Of a DNA stretch of 64,000 nt, positions 34,680-44,509 are shown one piece after another. The stretch spans positions 18,950,756 through 19,014,755 of the forward strand of contig CM072166.1 in the NCBI GenBank assembly GCA_036850595.1, read 5' to 3'. Position numbers and translations under genes: made by a program. Each line of letters begins with the position of its first letter. Within the stretch, counting starts at the first letter, position 1. Under the pieces are notes generated by a model. That model saw only the letters and a list, made by a program, of their open reading frames with translations. It did no database searches and was not told the DNA's origin. This stretch comes from Rhyacichthys aspro (lineage: Eukaryota; Chordata; Actinopteri; Gobiiformes; Rhyacichthyidae).

Positions 34680-36050
34680 ATGGTAAAGCTAGAGGGACTT
34701 CTATCCTTATTTATAAATCACACACAATTGACAGGATCAAATGTAACTGCAGACTCTGGAGGTTGATATATAGTTGGCTTACACCCCAGTAATTTTAGCA
34801 GATGTATATGCACCTAACTGGGATACTGAAAAATGCTTTTTCAACTTTTTATACAAACTACTTAACCTGGACACTCATCGTCTTTTTTTTGGTGGTGACT
34901 TCAACAGCTGCTTTCAGGTTCACCCTTAACTCTCTCTCACTCCCTGGAGGCTTAGTGCTACTGCTTTATCCCAGGACAAATAGTGCAATTTATAGCTCAG
35001 CAAATAGATCTTTTTATCGAAATAAACTCCACATGTGTCCAATGGCACTGTATGGAAGACTCTTAAAGCCTTATGTAGGGGTCAAATTTTCTCTTAAATG
35101 GTTTACAATAAAGGGCAGAATAGCTAGCAAAAATCTGAAATGACAAACGATATGTCATAGCTGCAGACCTCATATGCCACAACCCCCTCAACTGCTTAAA
35201 GAGCTATAACTAGAGAAAAATAAACTTGATATTCTATTATCCTGTGAGGCCAAAAATATAATAATTTTAAACATATTATGAATTTGGTGATAAAGCAAGC
35301 AAGATACTTGCTTACCAACTAAAACCGCCTCTAGACTGCCTGAAGGGTATGCATATGACAACCAGATCATTAACAGCGGGTTTTGGAATTTCTTCCAATC
35401 CCTGTATACCTCCAAGCATAAAGTGCAGCCTGATTTTTTTTTAATGTTCTTTTCTAAATTGAACATGCCCTCCATTGACTCATCCAAAAGAGCAAGACAT
35501 AGCTCTACCAAATTTCTAACTTTCAAACTGTATTAGTGGGAAGCAATTTGTCTCAATTACTGGCTATATGAGGATCCTGTTGCTGATGCCTCCTAATGGT
35601 GTGTACTAGAAGCACAATCGTGCAGCCCTTTATCTTTAACACCTCTAGTATACTCATCTATGGCCTTTACTCTGCTCCATTAGCAAAAAATGTATTGGTT
35701 AAAACAAAATTTTTACATTGAGTCCACACCTTTTCTATGTGTGCTAGACATAACCTGTAGCAAAGCAATGTTACATTTAGTCGAAAGAAAAGCTGTCAAA
35801 GAGGTTCCCAGACATAGATCCTGCATGGGATTAATGTAAAATGACACCTTGTTCATACTATCACACAGTTGCTCCAAACTGACAGCCTACGAGACTCAAG
35901 ACTCAACGCTTTCTAATGTTTTTGAGCTGTCCTTAAATTCATGCCCCATTACAGCTCTCTTTGGACTACCACCTGTCACATGCTCTTTGAATAATCTGTG
36001 TGACTTTTTAGCCTTTTGTATGCTTTTTGCTCATCGTGTAATCTTGTTAC
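34680..36050 (+). pseudogene. L1-like LINE relic (endonuclease to linker)
   Basis: In shifting frames it reads GKARGTSILIYKSHTI, then VILADVYAPNWDTEKCFF, then RLFFGGDFNSCFQ. These are endonuclease motifs of L1-like ORF2. After further breaks come KALCRGQIFS and YYEFGDKASKILAYQLKPP (about 35270-35330), the conserved linker upstream of RT. Further 3' the text is too decayed to place. No intact ORF remains. Confidence 0.65.
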
Positions 36051-36691
36051 ATTGAAAAAATGCAGTTCCCCCATCTCACTTGCAGTGGATTAACCCTTTA
36101 AGCGCCAAAGTCGCCCAATTGCGACACGACGTGGTAGAGGTAAATAGTGGGGAAAATCTATAGCTTTTTTTTTTTTTTTTGGCTTTTGTAAGGTTTCCTC
36201 TATTGTGTGCATCGTCCTTGACAAAAAACAAAAAAACAAAGTAAATAAATCAACCAATTACTCAATAACTCAACAGCAATAAAGCATTCATATTCAGTGT
36301 GAGCACAAAGGTCACCAGACTGTAATCACCATCATCATCACAAGTAAATATTGAAATCTGGTGCTTCTTTTTACACTGTCAAACAAAGTGTTTGTTAGTT
36401 TGTTCTCGCACTTGCTTCTTTATTTGCTCATTCTTTATTTGAGAGAATAGAGGACATTTCATGAAGCTGTAGTTCCATTTGCTGCCGATTCTGACTCCGG
36501 GCGACCTTTTTATTCCCGGAAAACCACAGGCGAGTCATGATGGCCGCGTTGAGGGTGCATTGTAGCGGGGACGAGCGGTGTTTCTGGCCTTTCTGCTGAA
36601 CCTGTGCTGACATTTTCGGACAGTTTGCAAAAGACTGGAAGTGGAAGAGGCCGGTGTGGGAGCAGAGAACGGCGAGGGAGAGGCTTTTGCT

Positions 36692-38538
36692 ATGGACCTG
36701 TCACCCACGAGTGGTAAATGTGATGAAGCAGCGGCGCCATTTGCTGCGGACTCTGACTCCGAGGGACCCTCTGAACTACGGGGGGGTGAGGACAGCAGCG
36801 CCAGCGAAGGTGCCAGTGGGAGTGAGCGGCTTTCTGGCCATGCTGTTGACCCTGTGCTTCGAGTTTCTGACGGTCTACAAAGGGCACCGAGCATTCCTAG
36901 CAGGAGAGGGAGAGGAGGCCGGAGTGGCAGCAGAGGACGGCGAGGGAGAGGCTTTTGCTTTACGCACATCACCAATGATGAGGGCTGGGAACACATAAGA
37001 GACCTGGAAGTTTATCAGGAGTGGATAAAGCCTTTTGATGAACGTGTAGGCTATACAGGGGAGAGAGATCTGACAAATGCTCATCCAATAGATTTTCTGT
37101 CCCTCTTTTTGGATGATTTGTTTTGGAACCTTGTTACAAATGAGACTAACAGATATGCTCACCAGGTTTTAGCCTCAAGCCAGCTGCAGCCACAGTCCAG
37201 GTTTCATAAGTGGTATGATGTATCTGTGTCTGAAATGAAAGCTTTCCTGTCTTTGCATCTGTCTATGGGGCTTGTAGAGAAGCCTGAGATTGAGGATTAT
37301 TGGGCATCATTTTGGCCAGCATACACTCCTGGTTTTGGCAAGGTAATGTCTAGGAACAGATTTGAAAGCATCTTGTCTTTTCTGCATTTTGCCAATAATG
37401 ACGAGTATGTGAGAAAAGATCAGCCAGGGCATGACAGACTTTTCAAAGTGCGTGGAATAATTAGAACAATAATCCCTCGCTTTTCAGCAGTTTACAGCCC
37501 TCTCAAGGAGCTTTCCCTAGATGAGATGACAATAGCATTCAAGGGGAGATCAACCCTAAAAATCTATAATCCCGAAAACCAGATAAATATGGCTACAGAG
37601 CATACGTCTTGAGTGAAAGCAGGTCGGGTTATGTTCTACAGTGGTTTATGCACACTGGACAGCATACTGATGCAGCCAGTGGCGTAAGTGCCACCCACGC
37701 AGTAGTCCGTGAACTACTCAGTCATTACAAAGATAAAGGGCATGAGGTATACATGGATAGCTACTACATGTCACCAGCCATTGCCAGTGAATTAGCTGAA
37801 CGTGACACTGGTTTATGTGGGACAGTAAGGTGCACAAGGCAAGGAATGCCAAGAAGCTTGAGACCCCCTGCCTTACGGTTGAAACAGGGAGATGACCCAG
37901 TGTTTCTGAGGAAGGGCAAACTGCTGGCTTGTGCGTGGCATGACACTAAACGCCTCACAATGTTATCAACACTTCATGGCAGTGGCTGTGTCCATAAGAG
38001 AATCAGAACAAAAAACAGCCCTAGTGGGTTTCGCACAATAAACAGACCAGTGTGTGTTGACAAGTACAACAGCTTTATGGGGGGAGTAGACAGATCTGAC
38101 CAGAGGATGAAAAACTACTTATTTCCACATCGGTCAAGGAAGTGGTACAACCGCATTTTCAATGCCATTATAAGCATCTGTGTGGTCAACTCGCACATCA
38201 TATATTCTAAGTGTACCCCTGACTCACACAAGTCACTAAAGGCCTTCATCCAGGACATTATGACTGAACTACTGGCAGGTCACACCAAGGTGGAAAGTAG
38301 CAAAGGAGGGCGGCCTTCCGCAGAGGGGGGAGAGATGCCACTCAGACTGATTGAACGTCACTGGCTTTACCAAACCCATCAACGTCCAGATTGTGTTGTT
38401 TGCTCAGATCGATCTCGCCCCAAAGGCAGAGTACAGACACGGTACAGGTGCAGTGAGTGTGGTGTGGCTCTTTGTGCTGTGCCTTGCAATGAAATTTACC
38501 ACACTAAAAAGAACTACAAATGTCATTTGAATGGATGA
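36692..38538 (+). pseudogene. piggyBac transposase, one frameshift
   Basis: DDE-type transposase (DDE_Tnp_1_7 family) for cut-and-paste movement at TTAA. The first in-frame ATG is at 36692. An acidic, low-complexity N-terminus of about 80 residues precedes the core, which begins near GWEHIRDLEVYQEWIKPFDE. The three catalytic aspartates are present: SLDEMTIAFKGR (GAT 37520-37522), YMDSYYMS (GAT 37756-37758) and GGVDRSDQ (GAC 38089-38091). The C-terminal cysteine-rich zinc domain reads CVVCSDRSRP, YRCSECGVALC and CNEIYH. A single-base loss in the A run near 37574-37578 shifts the frame and produces a TGA at 37610. Downstream the protein continues uninterrupted to 38538. Total about 613 residues, normal for the family. 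The copy therefore looks dead by one lesion. Confidence 0.9.
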
Positions 38539-38566
38539 AGAATAAAATAAATTTTCATAAGCATTT

Positions 38567-38640
38567 GTACATTTATTTATTTATTTATTTATTTATTCAT
38601 TCATTTATTCAGTCAGTCAGTCAGTCAGTCAGTCAGTCAT
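38567..38640. repeat. (TTTA)n/(TTCA)n/(GTCA)n compound microsatellite
   Basis: ATTT units pass into ATTC units and then about eight CAGT units, just after the transposase stop and inside the piggyBac element. Confidence 0.9.
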
Positions 38641-38880
38641 TTTCTTACTTATTTCTTTACTTTGTCATCCACACTGCTCCTCTTAGTATCTCACACTCAC
38701 CATGGCTGAAAATCATATTTATTGCTCCAGCTCTGGGAAGCCTGTCCCAGGTAAAACATAGCCCTTTTATCTGATAAAAGTGAGTCACCTAAGCCCATAA
38801 ACCAGCAACCATGATAGGACACAAAAAAACCAAAACCAAAAAAAAACCCCAAAAAACCCCCAAAACAACGTGATTTGGAC
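38641..38880 (+). other. piggyBac spacer before cargo
   Basis: No feature is seen beyond an A/C-rich run at about 38820-38870. Confidence 0.5.
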
Positions 38881-38988
38881 CTCTTCTTCACTCCTGCTGG
38901 AGGGCCCAGGGGCAAACATAATGCCCCTGGTACTCCGTAAAAAAAAAAGCGTAGAAAAGAAAAGAAAAAAAAAAAAAAATCAGTTTCG

Positions 38989-39057
38989 CCGCGCAGCGTG
39001 GGGAGGGGCTTCAGCCCGGGAGTCCCGGGCTGAAGCGTTTTTGGCCACGCTGCGCGG
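38989..39057. repeat. two-tier GC-rich hairpin in cargo
   Basis: The outer arms CCGCGCAGCGTGG (38989-39001) and CCACGCTGCGCGG (39045-39057) are perfect complements. Between them, GCTTCAGCCCGGGA, a single G, and TCCCGGGCTGAAGC form a second perfect 14-bp palindrome. It follows an A-rich run and precedes the GC-rich block that leads to the 18S-like sequence. A role as promoter, terminator or replication block is only conjecture. Confidence 0.85.
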
Positions 39058-39388
39058 CCAGTTGCACTTTCCCCCGACACAGCGCTCGACCTGTGGGCAG
39101 GATTTCAGAAACCTGGTTTTCAGAAACAGAGATAGGTCCAAATCGCGGTTCCTCTGTATCCGGTCTCGAGTGCTGGCCGATGGGCTTACATGACTCGCCT
39201 TTGCAGGGCCTCTGCCTGGTTCTATCTGGTTCCTGCGCATTGCGAGTTCGCCTCTGCGGTGCGGGGGAGGGCGGCCTCTCCCCGGGAAGCGAGACCCAGA
39301 CGCCCTGCCCGGGGGGACTCGACTCAAGCCTGCTGCCCTGGGCCCGGGGCAGTATGGTGAAAGCGGCTGAGCGCTCAGCCACACGGGC
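39058..39388 (+). other. GC-rich block resembling rDNA 5' external transcribed spacer
   Basis: The block is GC-rich, lacks coding signature and directly abuts an 18S-like 5' end in the correct order and orientation for a 5' ETS. No ETS sequence can be confirmed by eye because ETS regions diverge between species. The call rests on position. Confidence 0.5.
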
Positions 39389-39450
39389 TTCCTGGTTGAT
39401 CCTGTCATAGTACTGTGTAATATGCTTGTCTCAAAGGTTACGGCATGATG
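39389..39450 (+). rRNA. diverged 18S rRNA 5' end fragment
   Basis: CCTGGTTGATCCTG (39391-39404), then ATATGCTTGTCTCAAAG (about 39420-39436), then GGTTA and GCATG match the first bases of eukaryotic 18S rRNA (CCTGGTTGATCCTGCCAG, then ATATGCTTGTCTCAAAG, ATTAAGCCATGC). There is a short insertion between the two blocks and a decayed tail. Only about 60 bases are recognisable, so it cannot make a working rRNA. Confidence 0.8.
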
Positions 39451-39486
39451 ACTGATGAACTTAGCCTGGGCCGGGAAGCTGAACGC

Positions 39487-40060
39487 CGGGGAGAGCTCTC
39501 TGCCACTGGGCGGGCCCGCGCGCTTAGCTCCGTGTGTATGCACGGGGCGGCGCGCGCGCCAGTCTGGTGGGGGAGGCCCGTTCCTCCCGGCTGCTTGTCA
39601 GCTTTTACGCAGCACGGTGTGGGCGGCCCACCGGTCTTTTATCATACTGAAAACACGGACCTGTCTCTGAGCTCCTACCCAGTTCTGTCCCGGCCGGTGA
39701 GCCTGCCGGGCTTAGCAGGATGGAGCGCCTGTGAGGTCTTTTATCATAATGAAAACACGGACCTGTCTCTGAGCTCCGGGGAGAGCCCTCTGCCACTGGG
39801 CGGGCCCGCGCGCTTAGCTCCGTGTGTATGCACGGGGCGGCGCGCGCGCCAGTCTGGTGGGGGAGGCCCGTTCCTCCCGGCTGCTTGTCAGCTTTTACGC
39901 AGCACGGTGTGGGCGGCCCACCGGTCTTTTATCATACTGAAAACACGGACCTGTCTCTGAGCTCCTACCCAGTTCTGTCCCGGCCGGTGAGCCTGCCGGG
40001 CTTAGCAGGATGGAGCGCCTCTGAGGGTTTTTATCATACTGAAAACACGGACCTGCCTCT
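39487..40060. repeat. two tandem copies of a ~286-bp GC-rich unit
   Basis: The unit begins CCGGGGAGAGC(T/C)CTCTGCC near 39487 and again near 39775. It includes GTGTGTATGCACGGGGCGGC, a CACGGTGTGGGCGGCCCACC block and AAAACACGGACCTGTCTCTG, and ends GGATGGAGCGCCTSTGAGG. The two copies are nearly identical. An AAAACACGGACCTG motif recurs a third time within each unit. Confidence 0.85.
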
Positions 40061-40129
40061 TAGCCGGAGGGGAAACTGAGGTGGAGGCCTGCAGTTTTCC
40101 CTGACCTGGTTTATAGGAGCGAAAGACCC

Positions 40130-40860
40130 CCTGGTACTCTAAAGACATCAGTTATAAACCAGGGGCATTGTGTACGGAGTACCAGGGGCTGGGAAAGAGC
40201 GAAACCAGACGCCCTGAGCACCACGGTTGCTCCCCGCTCACCTCCCGTGCACGTTCGCCCACCGTTAAGCCCCCCTCCTGGGCTATTCACCAATCCACGA
40301 GCCGGCTGTGGGTTCGTGCCCCTGGTACCCCGTACACATCAGTAATAACTGATGTCTCTGGAGTACCAGGGGCATTATGTACGGAGTACCAGGGGCTTTG
40401 TGTACGGAGTACCAGGGGCTGGGAAAGAGCGAAACCAGACGCCCTGAGCACCACGGTTGCTCCCCGCTCACCTCCCGTGCACGTTCGCCCACCGTTAAGC
40501 CCCCCTCCTGGGCTATTCACCAATCCACGAGCCGGCTGTGGGTTCGTGCCCCTGGTACCCCGTACACATCAGTAATAACTGATGTCTCTGGAGTACCAGG
40601 GGCATTATGTACGGAGTACCAGGGGCTTTGTGTACGGAGTACCAGGGGCTGGGAAAGAGCGAAACCAGACGCCCTGAGCACCACGGTTGCTCCCCGCTGA
40701 CCTCTCGTGCACGTACGCCCACCGTTAAGCCCCCCTCCTGGGCTATTCACCAATCCACGAGCCGGCTGTGGGTTCGTGCCCCTGGTACCCCGTACACATC
40801 AGTAATAACTGATGTCTCTGGAGTACCAGGGGCATTATGTACGGAGTACCAGGGGCTTTG
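40130..40860. repeat. three tandem copies of a 230-bp unit
   Basis: GGGAAAGAGCGAAACCAGAC recurs at about 40190, 40420 and 40650, and CATCAGTAATAACTGATG (itself a palindrome) near 40327, 40557 and 40797. Each unit also contains CCAATCCACGAGCCGGCTG. The copies are almost identical. GGAGTACCAGGGGC links this family to the 23-bp array that follows. The same motif, inverted, occurs upstream at about 38918-38938. Confidence 0.9.
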
Positions 40861-41090
40861 CGTACGGAGTACCAGGGGCTTTGTGGACTGATATGTGTGC
40901 GGCGTACCAGGGGCTTTGTGTACGGGGTACCAGGGGCTTTGCGTACGGAGTACCAGGGGCTCTGTGGACTGATATGTGTACGGCGTACCAGGGGCTTTGC
41001 GTACGGAGTACCAGGGGCTTTGCGTACGGCGTACCAGGGGCTTTGTGTACGGAGTACCAGGGGCTTTGTGTATGGAGTACCAGGGGCACG
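40836..41090. repeat. 23-bp minisatellite (TACGGAGTACCAGGGGCTTTG)
   Basis: About ten units of a 21-23 bp motif containing GTACCAGGGGCTTTG run head to tail. They are interrupted twice by a TGGACTGATATGTGTRCGGC variant. Confidence 0.9.
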
Positions 41091-41200
41091 AACCTCCAGC
41101 GGGCTCGCGGATTGGTGAATAGCCCGGGAGGGGGCTTAATGGTGGGGGAACGTGCACGAGAGGTGAGCGGGGTACAACCGTGGGGCCCAGGGAGTCTGGC
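41079..41200 (-). repeat. inverted partial copy of the 230-bp unit
   Basis: Read on the minus strand, this stretch repeats part of the unit at 40190-40330. Its + strand text GATTGGTGAATAGCCCGGGA and GGTGAGCGGGGTACAACCGT is complementary to the unit's CTGGGCTATTCACCAATC and GGTTGCTCCCCGCTCACC. It closes the 23-bp array, so that array sits between oppositely oriented copies. Confidence 0.85.
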
Positions 41201-41202
41201 CT

Positions 41203-44000
41203 CTATGCTTTTAGCCTGTTTAGCCCGGATGAATACCCCGTGTGAGGCTGTGGCTGTAGCCCTGGCTCACGCAGCCGTGTCCCGGGCATCTCCCTCCTCT
41301 TCACCGCAGTCCCAGGGGCTTCTAGCTTCGGTCTTTTAGCCTGTTTAGCCCGGATGAATACCCCGTGTGAGGCTGTGGCTGCCTCCCGGGCTGATGCAGC
41401 CGTGTCCCGGGCATCTCCCTCCTCTTCACCGCAGTCCCAGGGGCTTCTAGCTTCGGTCTTTTTAGCCTGTTTAGCCCGGATGAATACCCCGTGTGAGGCT
41501 GTGGCTGCCTCCCGGGCTGATGCAGCCGTGTCCCGGGCATCTCCCCTCCTCTTCACCGCAGTCCCAGGGGCTTCTAGCTTCGGTCTTTTTAGCCTGTTTA
41601 GCCCGGATGAATACCCCGTGTGAGGCTGTGGCTGCCTCCCGGGCTGATGCAGCCGTGTCCCGGGCATCTCCCCTCCTCTTCACCGCAGTCCCAGGGGCTT
41701 CTAGCTTCGGTCTTTTTAGCCTGTTTAGCCCGGATGAATACCCCGTGTGAGGCTGTGGCTGCCTCCCAGGCTGATGCAGCCGTGTCCCGGGCATCTCCCT
41801 CCTCTTCACTGCAGTCCCAGGGGCTTCTAGCTTCGGTCTTTTAGCCTGTTTAGCCCGGATGAATACCCCGTGTGAGGCTGTGGCTGCCTCCCGGGCTGAT
41901 GCAGCCGTGTCCCGGGCATCTCCTCTCTCTTCACTGCAGTCCCAGGGGCTTCTAGCTTCGGTCCTTTTAGCCTGTTTGCCCGGATGAATACCCCGTGTGA
42001 GGCTGTGGCTGCCTCCCAGGCTGATGCAGCCGTGTCCCGGGCATCCCTCTCCTCTTCACTGCAGTCCCAGGGGCTTCTTTCCCGGTCTTTTCAGCCTGTT
42101 TGAGCCCGGAAGACCCCGTGTGAGGCTGTGGCTGCCTCCGGGGCTGATGCAGCCGTGTCCCGGGCATCTCCTCTCCTCTTCACCGCAGGCCCAGGGGCTT
42201 CTTTCCGGTCTTTTTAGCCTGTTTAGCCCGGATGAATACCCCGTGTGAGGCTGTGGCTGCCTCCCAGGCTGATGCAGCCGTGTCCCGGGCATCCCTCTCT
42301 CTTCACTGCCGGCCCAGGGGGCCTCTTTCCCCGGTCCTTTCAGCCTGATTTGACCGGGCCCAGACCCCCGTGTGAGGCTGTGGCTGCCTCCCAGGCTGAT
42401 GCAGCCGTGTCCCGGGCATCCCTCTCTCTTCACTGCCGGCCCAGGGGGCCTCTTTCCCCGGTCCTTTCAGCCTGATTTGACCGGGCCCAGACCCCCGTGT
42501 GAGGCTGTGGCTGCCTCCCAGGCTGATGCAGCCGTGTCCCGGGCATCCCTCTCTCTCTACTGCCGGCCCAGGGGGCCTCTTTCCCCGGTCCTTTCAGCCT
42601 GATTTGACCGGGCCCAGACCCCCGTGTGAGGCTGTGGCTGCCTCCCAGGCTGATGCAGCCGTGTCCCGGGCATCCCTCTCTCTTCACTGCCGGCCCAGGG
42701 GGCCTCTTTCCCCGGTCCTTTCAGCCTGATTTGACCGGGCCCAGACCCCCGTGAGAGGCTGTGGCTGCCTCCCAGGCTGATGCAGCCGTGTCCCGGGCAT
42801 CCCTCTCTCTTCACTGCCGGCCCAGGGGGCCTCTTTCCCCGGTCCTTTCAGCCTGATTTGACCGGGCCCAGACCCCCGTGTGAGGCTGTGGCTGCCTCCC
42901 AGGCTGATGCAGCCGTGTCCCGGGCATCCCTCTCTCTCTACTGCCGGCCCAGGGGGCCTCTTTCCCCGGTCCTTTCAGCCTGATTTGACCGGGCCCAGAC
43001 CCCCGTGTGAGGCTGTGGCTGCCTCCCAGGCTGATGCAGCCGTGACCCGGGCATCCCTCTGTCTTTACTGCCGGCCCAGGGGGCCTCTTTCCCCGGTCCT
43101 TTCAGCCTGATTTGACCGGGCCCAGACCCCCGTGTGAGGCTGTGGCTGCCTCCCAGGCTGATGCAGCCGTGTCCCGGGCATCCCTCTCTCTCTACTGCCG
43201 GCCCAGGGGGCCTCTTTCCCCGGTCCTTTCAGCCTGATTTGACCGGGCCCAGACCCCCGTGTGAGGCTGTGGCTGCCTCCCAGGCTGATGCAGCCGTGTC
43301 CCGGGCATCCCTCTCTCTCTACTGCCGGCCCAGGGGGCCTCTTTCCCCGGTCCTTTCAGCCTGATTTGACCGGGCCCAGACCCCCGTGTGAGGCTGTGGC
43401 TGCCTCCCAGGCTGATGCAGCCGTGTCCCGGCCATCCCTCATCTGTCCCGGGCATCCCTCTCCCTTTACTGCCGGCCCAGGGGGCCTCTTTCCCCGGTCT
43501 TTTCAGCCTGATTTGACCGGTCCCAGACCCCCGTGTGAGGCTGTGGCTGCCTCCCGGGCGGATGCAGCCGCGTTCTGGCCAGCTCCCCTCCTCTTTACTG
43601 CCGGCCCAGGGGGCCTCTTTCCCCGGTCTTTTCAGCCTGATTTGACCGGTCCCAGACCCCCGTGTGAGGCTGTGGCTGCCTCCCGGGCGGATGCAGCCGC
43701 GTTCTGGCCAGCTCCCCTCCTCTTTACTGCCGGCCCAGGGGGCCTCTTTCCCCGGTCTTTTCAGCCTGATTTGACCGGTCCCAGACCCCCGTGTGAGGCT
43801 GTGGCTGCCTCCCGGGCGGATGCAGCCGCGTTCTGGCCAGCTCCCCTCCTCTTTACTGCCGGCCCAGGGGGCCTCTTTCCCCGGTCTTTTCAGCCTGGTT
43901 TGACCGGGCCCAGACCCCCGTGAGAGGCTGTGGCTGCGTCCTGGGCGCATGCAGCCGCGTTCTGGCCAGCTCCCCCCACGTTTACTGCGATCCAGACCCC
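41203..44000. repeat. ~22 tandem copies of a ~127-bp unit
   Basis: Every 124-129 bp the sequence returns to GTGAGGCTGTGGCTG, from about 41239 to 43918. Three sub-families follow one another. Units with TTTAGCCCGGATGAATACCC run to about 42240. Units with TGATTTGACCGGGCCCAGAC, very uniform, run from about 42300 to 43400. Units with GCAGCCGCGTTCTGGCCAGC run from about 43530 to 43970. Long open frames on both strands are produced by the repeat period and are not genes. Confidence 0.93.
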
Positions 44001-44278
44001 TTGTGAGGCCGTGGTTCTATGCCAGGCTCATGGAGCTTGGTCCTGGCTTGAACTTTATTATTTTTTGAGGGGGGCAGTCACACGGGGGAGCCAGCGACCA
44101 GCAATAAACCTCGGCGCCTAAAGGGTTAAGAATGTCTTGCATGACGAGAATCGAAAAAAAATTAGACACACCCTTTGTGGCTTGATCGTCAGGTTTTATG
44201 AAATATGGCTCTGTAGAATATTTTCAGGACAAATTACAGGTTGTGAATGACGGTTAACATGTTTTTTGTTTGTTTGTT

Positions 44279-44285
44279 TTATATA

Positions 44286-44361
<76 letters not shown>
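44279..44361. repeat. (AT)n microsatellite
   Basis: A TA/AT run of about 40 units with one TTTTT interruption near its left end. Confidence 0.93.
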
Positions 44362-44364
<3 letters not shown>

Positions 44365-44509
44365 ACTTCATATTTTATATTATTATAATTATATTTTGCC
44401 ATTCAGCACAAATTGTAAATACTGTAATTTCATTTTTGTATGTTTATTTGTATTGCATCCTGTTTTATTTGTTTTTTTGTTTGTTTTTTTCCGTGGTGGG
44501 TGGCATGTA

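Larger units (their letters stand above)
36094..44125 (+). mobile_element. piggyBac element with rDNA-like tandem-repeat cargo
   Basis: The element starts CCCTTTAAGCGCC and ends GGCGCCTAAAGGG, 13-bp inverted repeats with one mismatch. TTAA lies at 36090-36093 and 44126-44129, the exact piggyBac target duplication. The left subterminal region holds the small palindrome GTCGCCCAATTGCGAC. The left third carries a piggyBac transposase. The other 5 kb (38.9-44.05 kb) holds a GC-rich block, an 18S rRNA 5' end and four families of tandem repeats. At 8032 bp it is far longer than the usual 2-3 kb piggyBac. It lies in RYR2 intron 1. Confidence 0.88.

Noticed and set aside
36094..36290. CRISPR-like or phage-like structure near the palindrome GTCGCCCAATTGCGAC
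   Set aside because: It is a single palindrome at a piggyBac end. There are no spaced repeats, and the genome is vertebrate.
39445..39960. 171-residue frame in GC-rich cargo
   Set aside because: It crosses the 286-bp repeats and repeats itself. High GC removes stops. No domain is seen.
43261..43923. 220-residue open frame on the + strand over the same array
   Set aside because: Same artefact of repeat period. The residues repeat as the unit repeats.
43192..43950. 252-residue open frame on the minus strand over the 127-bp array
   Set aside because: Open frames appear on both strands because the last units are 129 bp, a multiple of three. The text is a repeat translation with no domain or start context.
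36692..44125. Herpesvirus-piggyBac fusion of the Teratorn type
   Set aside because: The cargo has no recognisable viral genes. It is tandem repeats and rDNA-like sequence, and the element is 8 kb rather than well over 100 kb.
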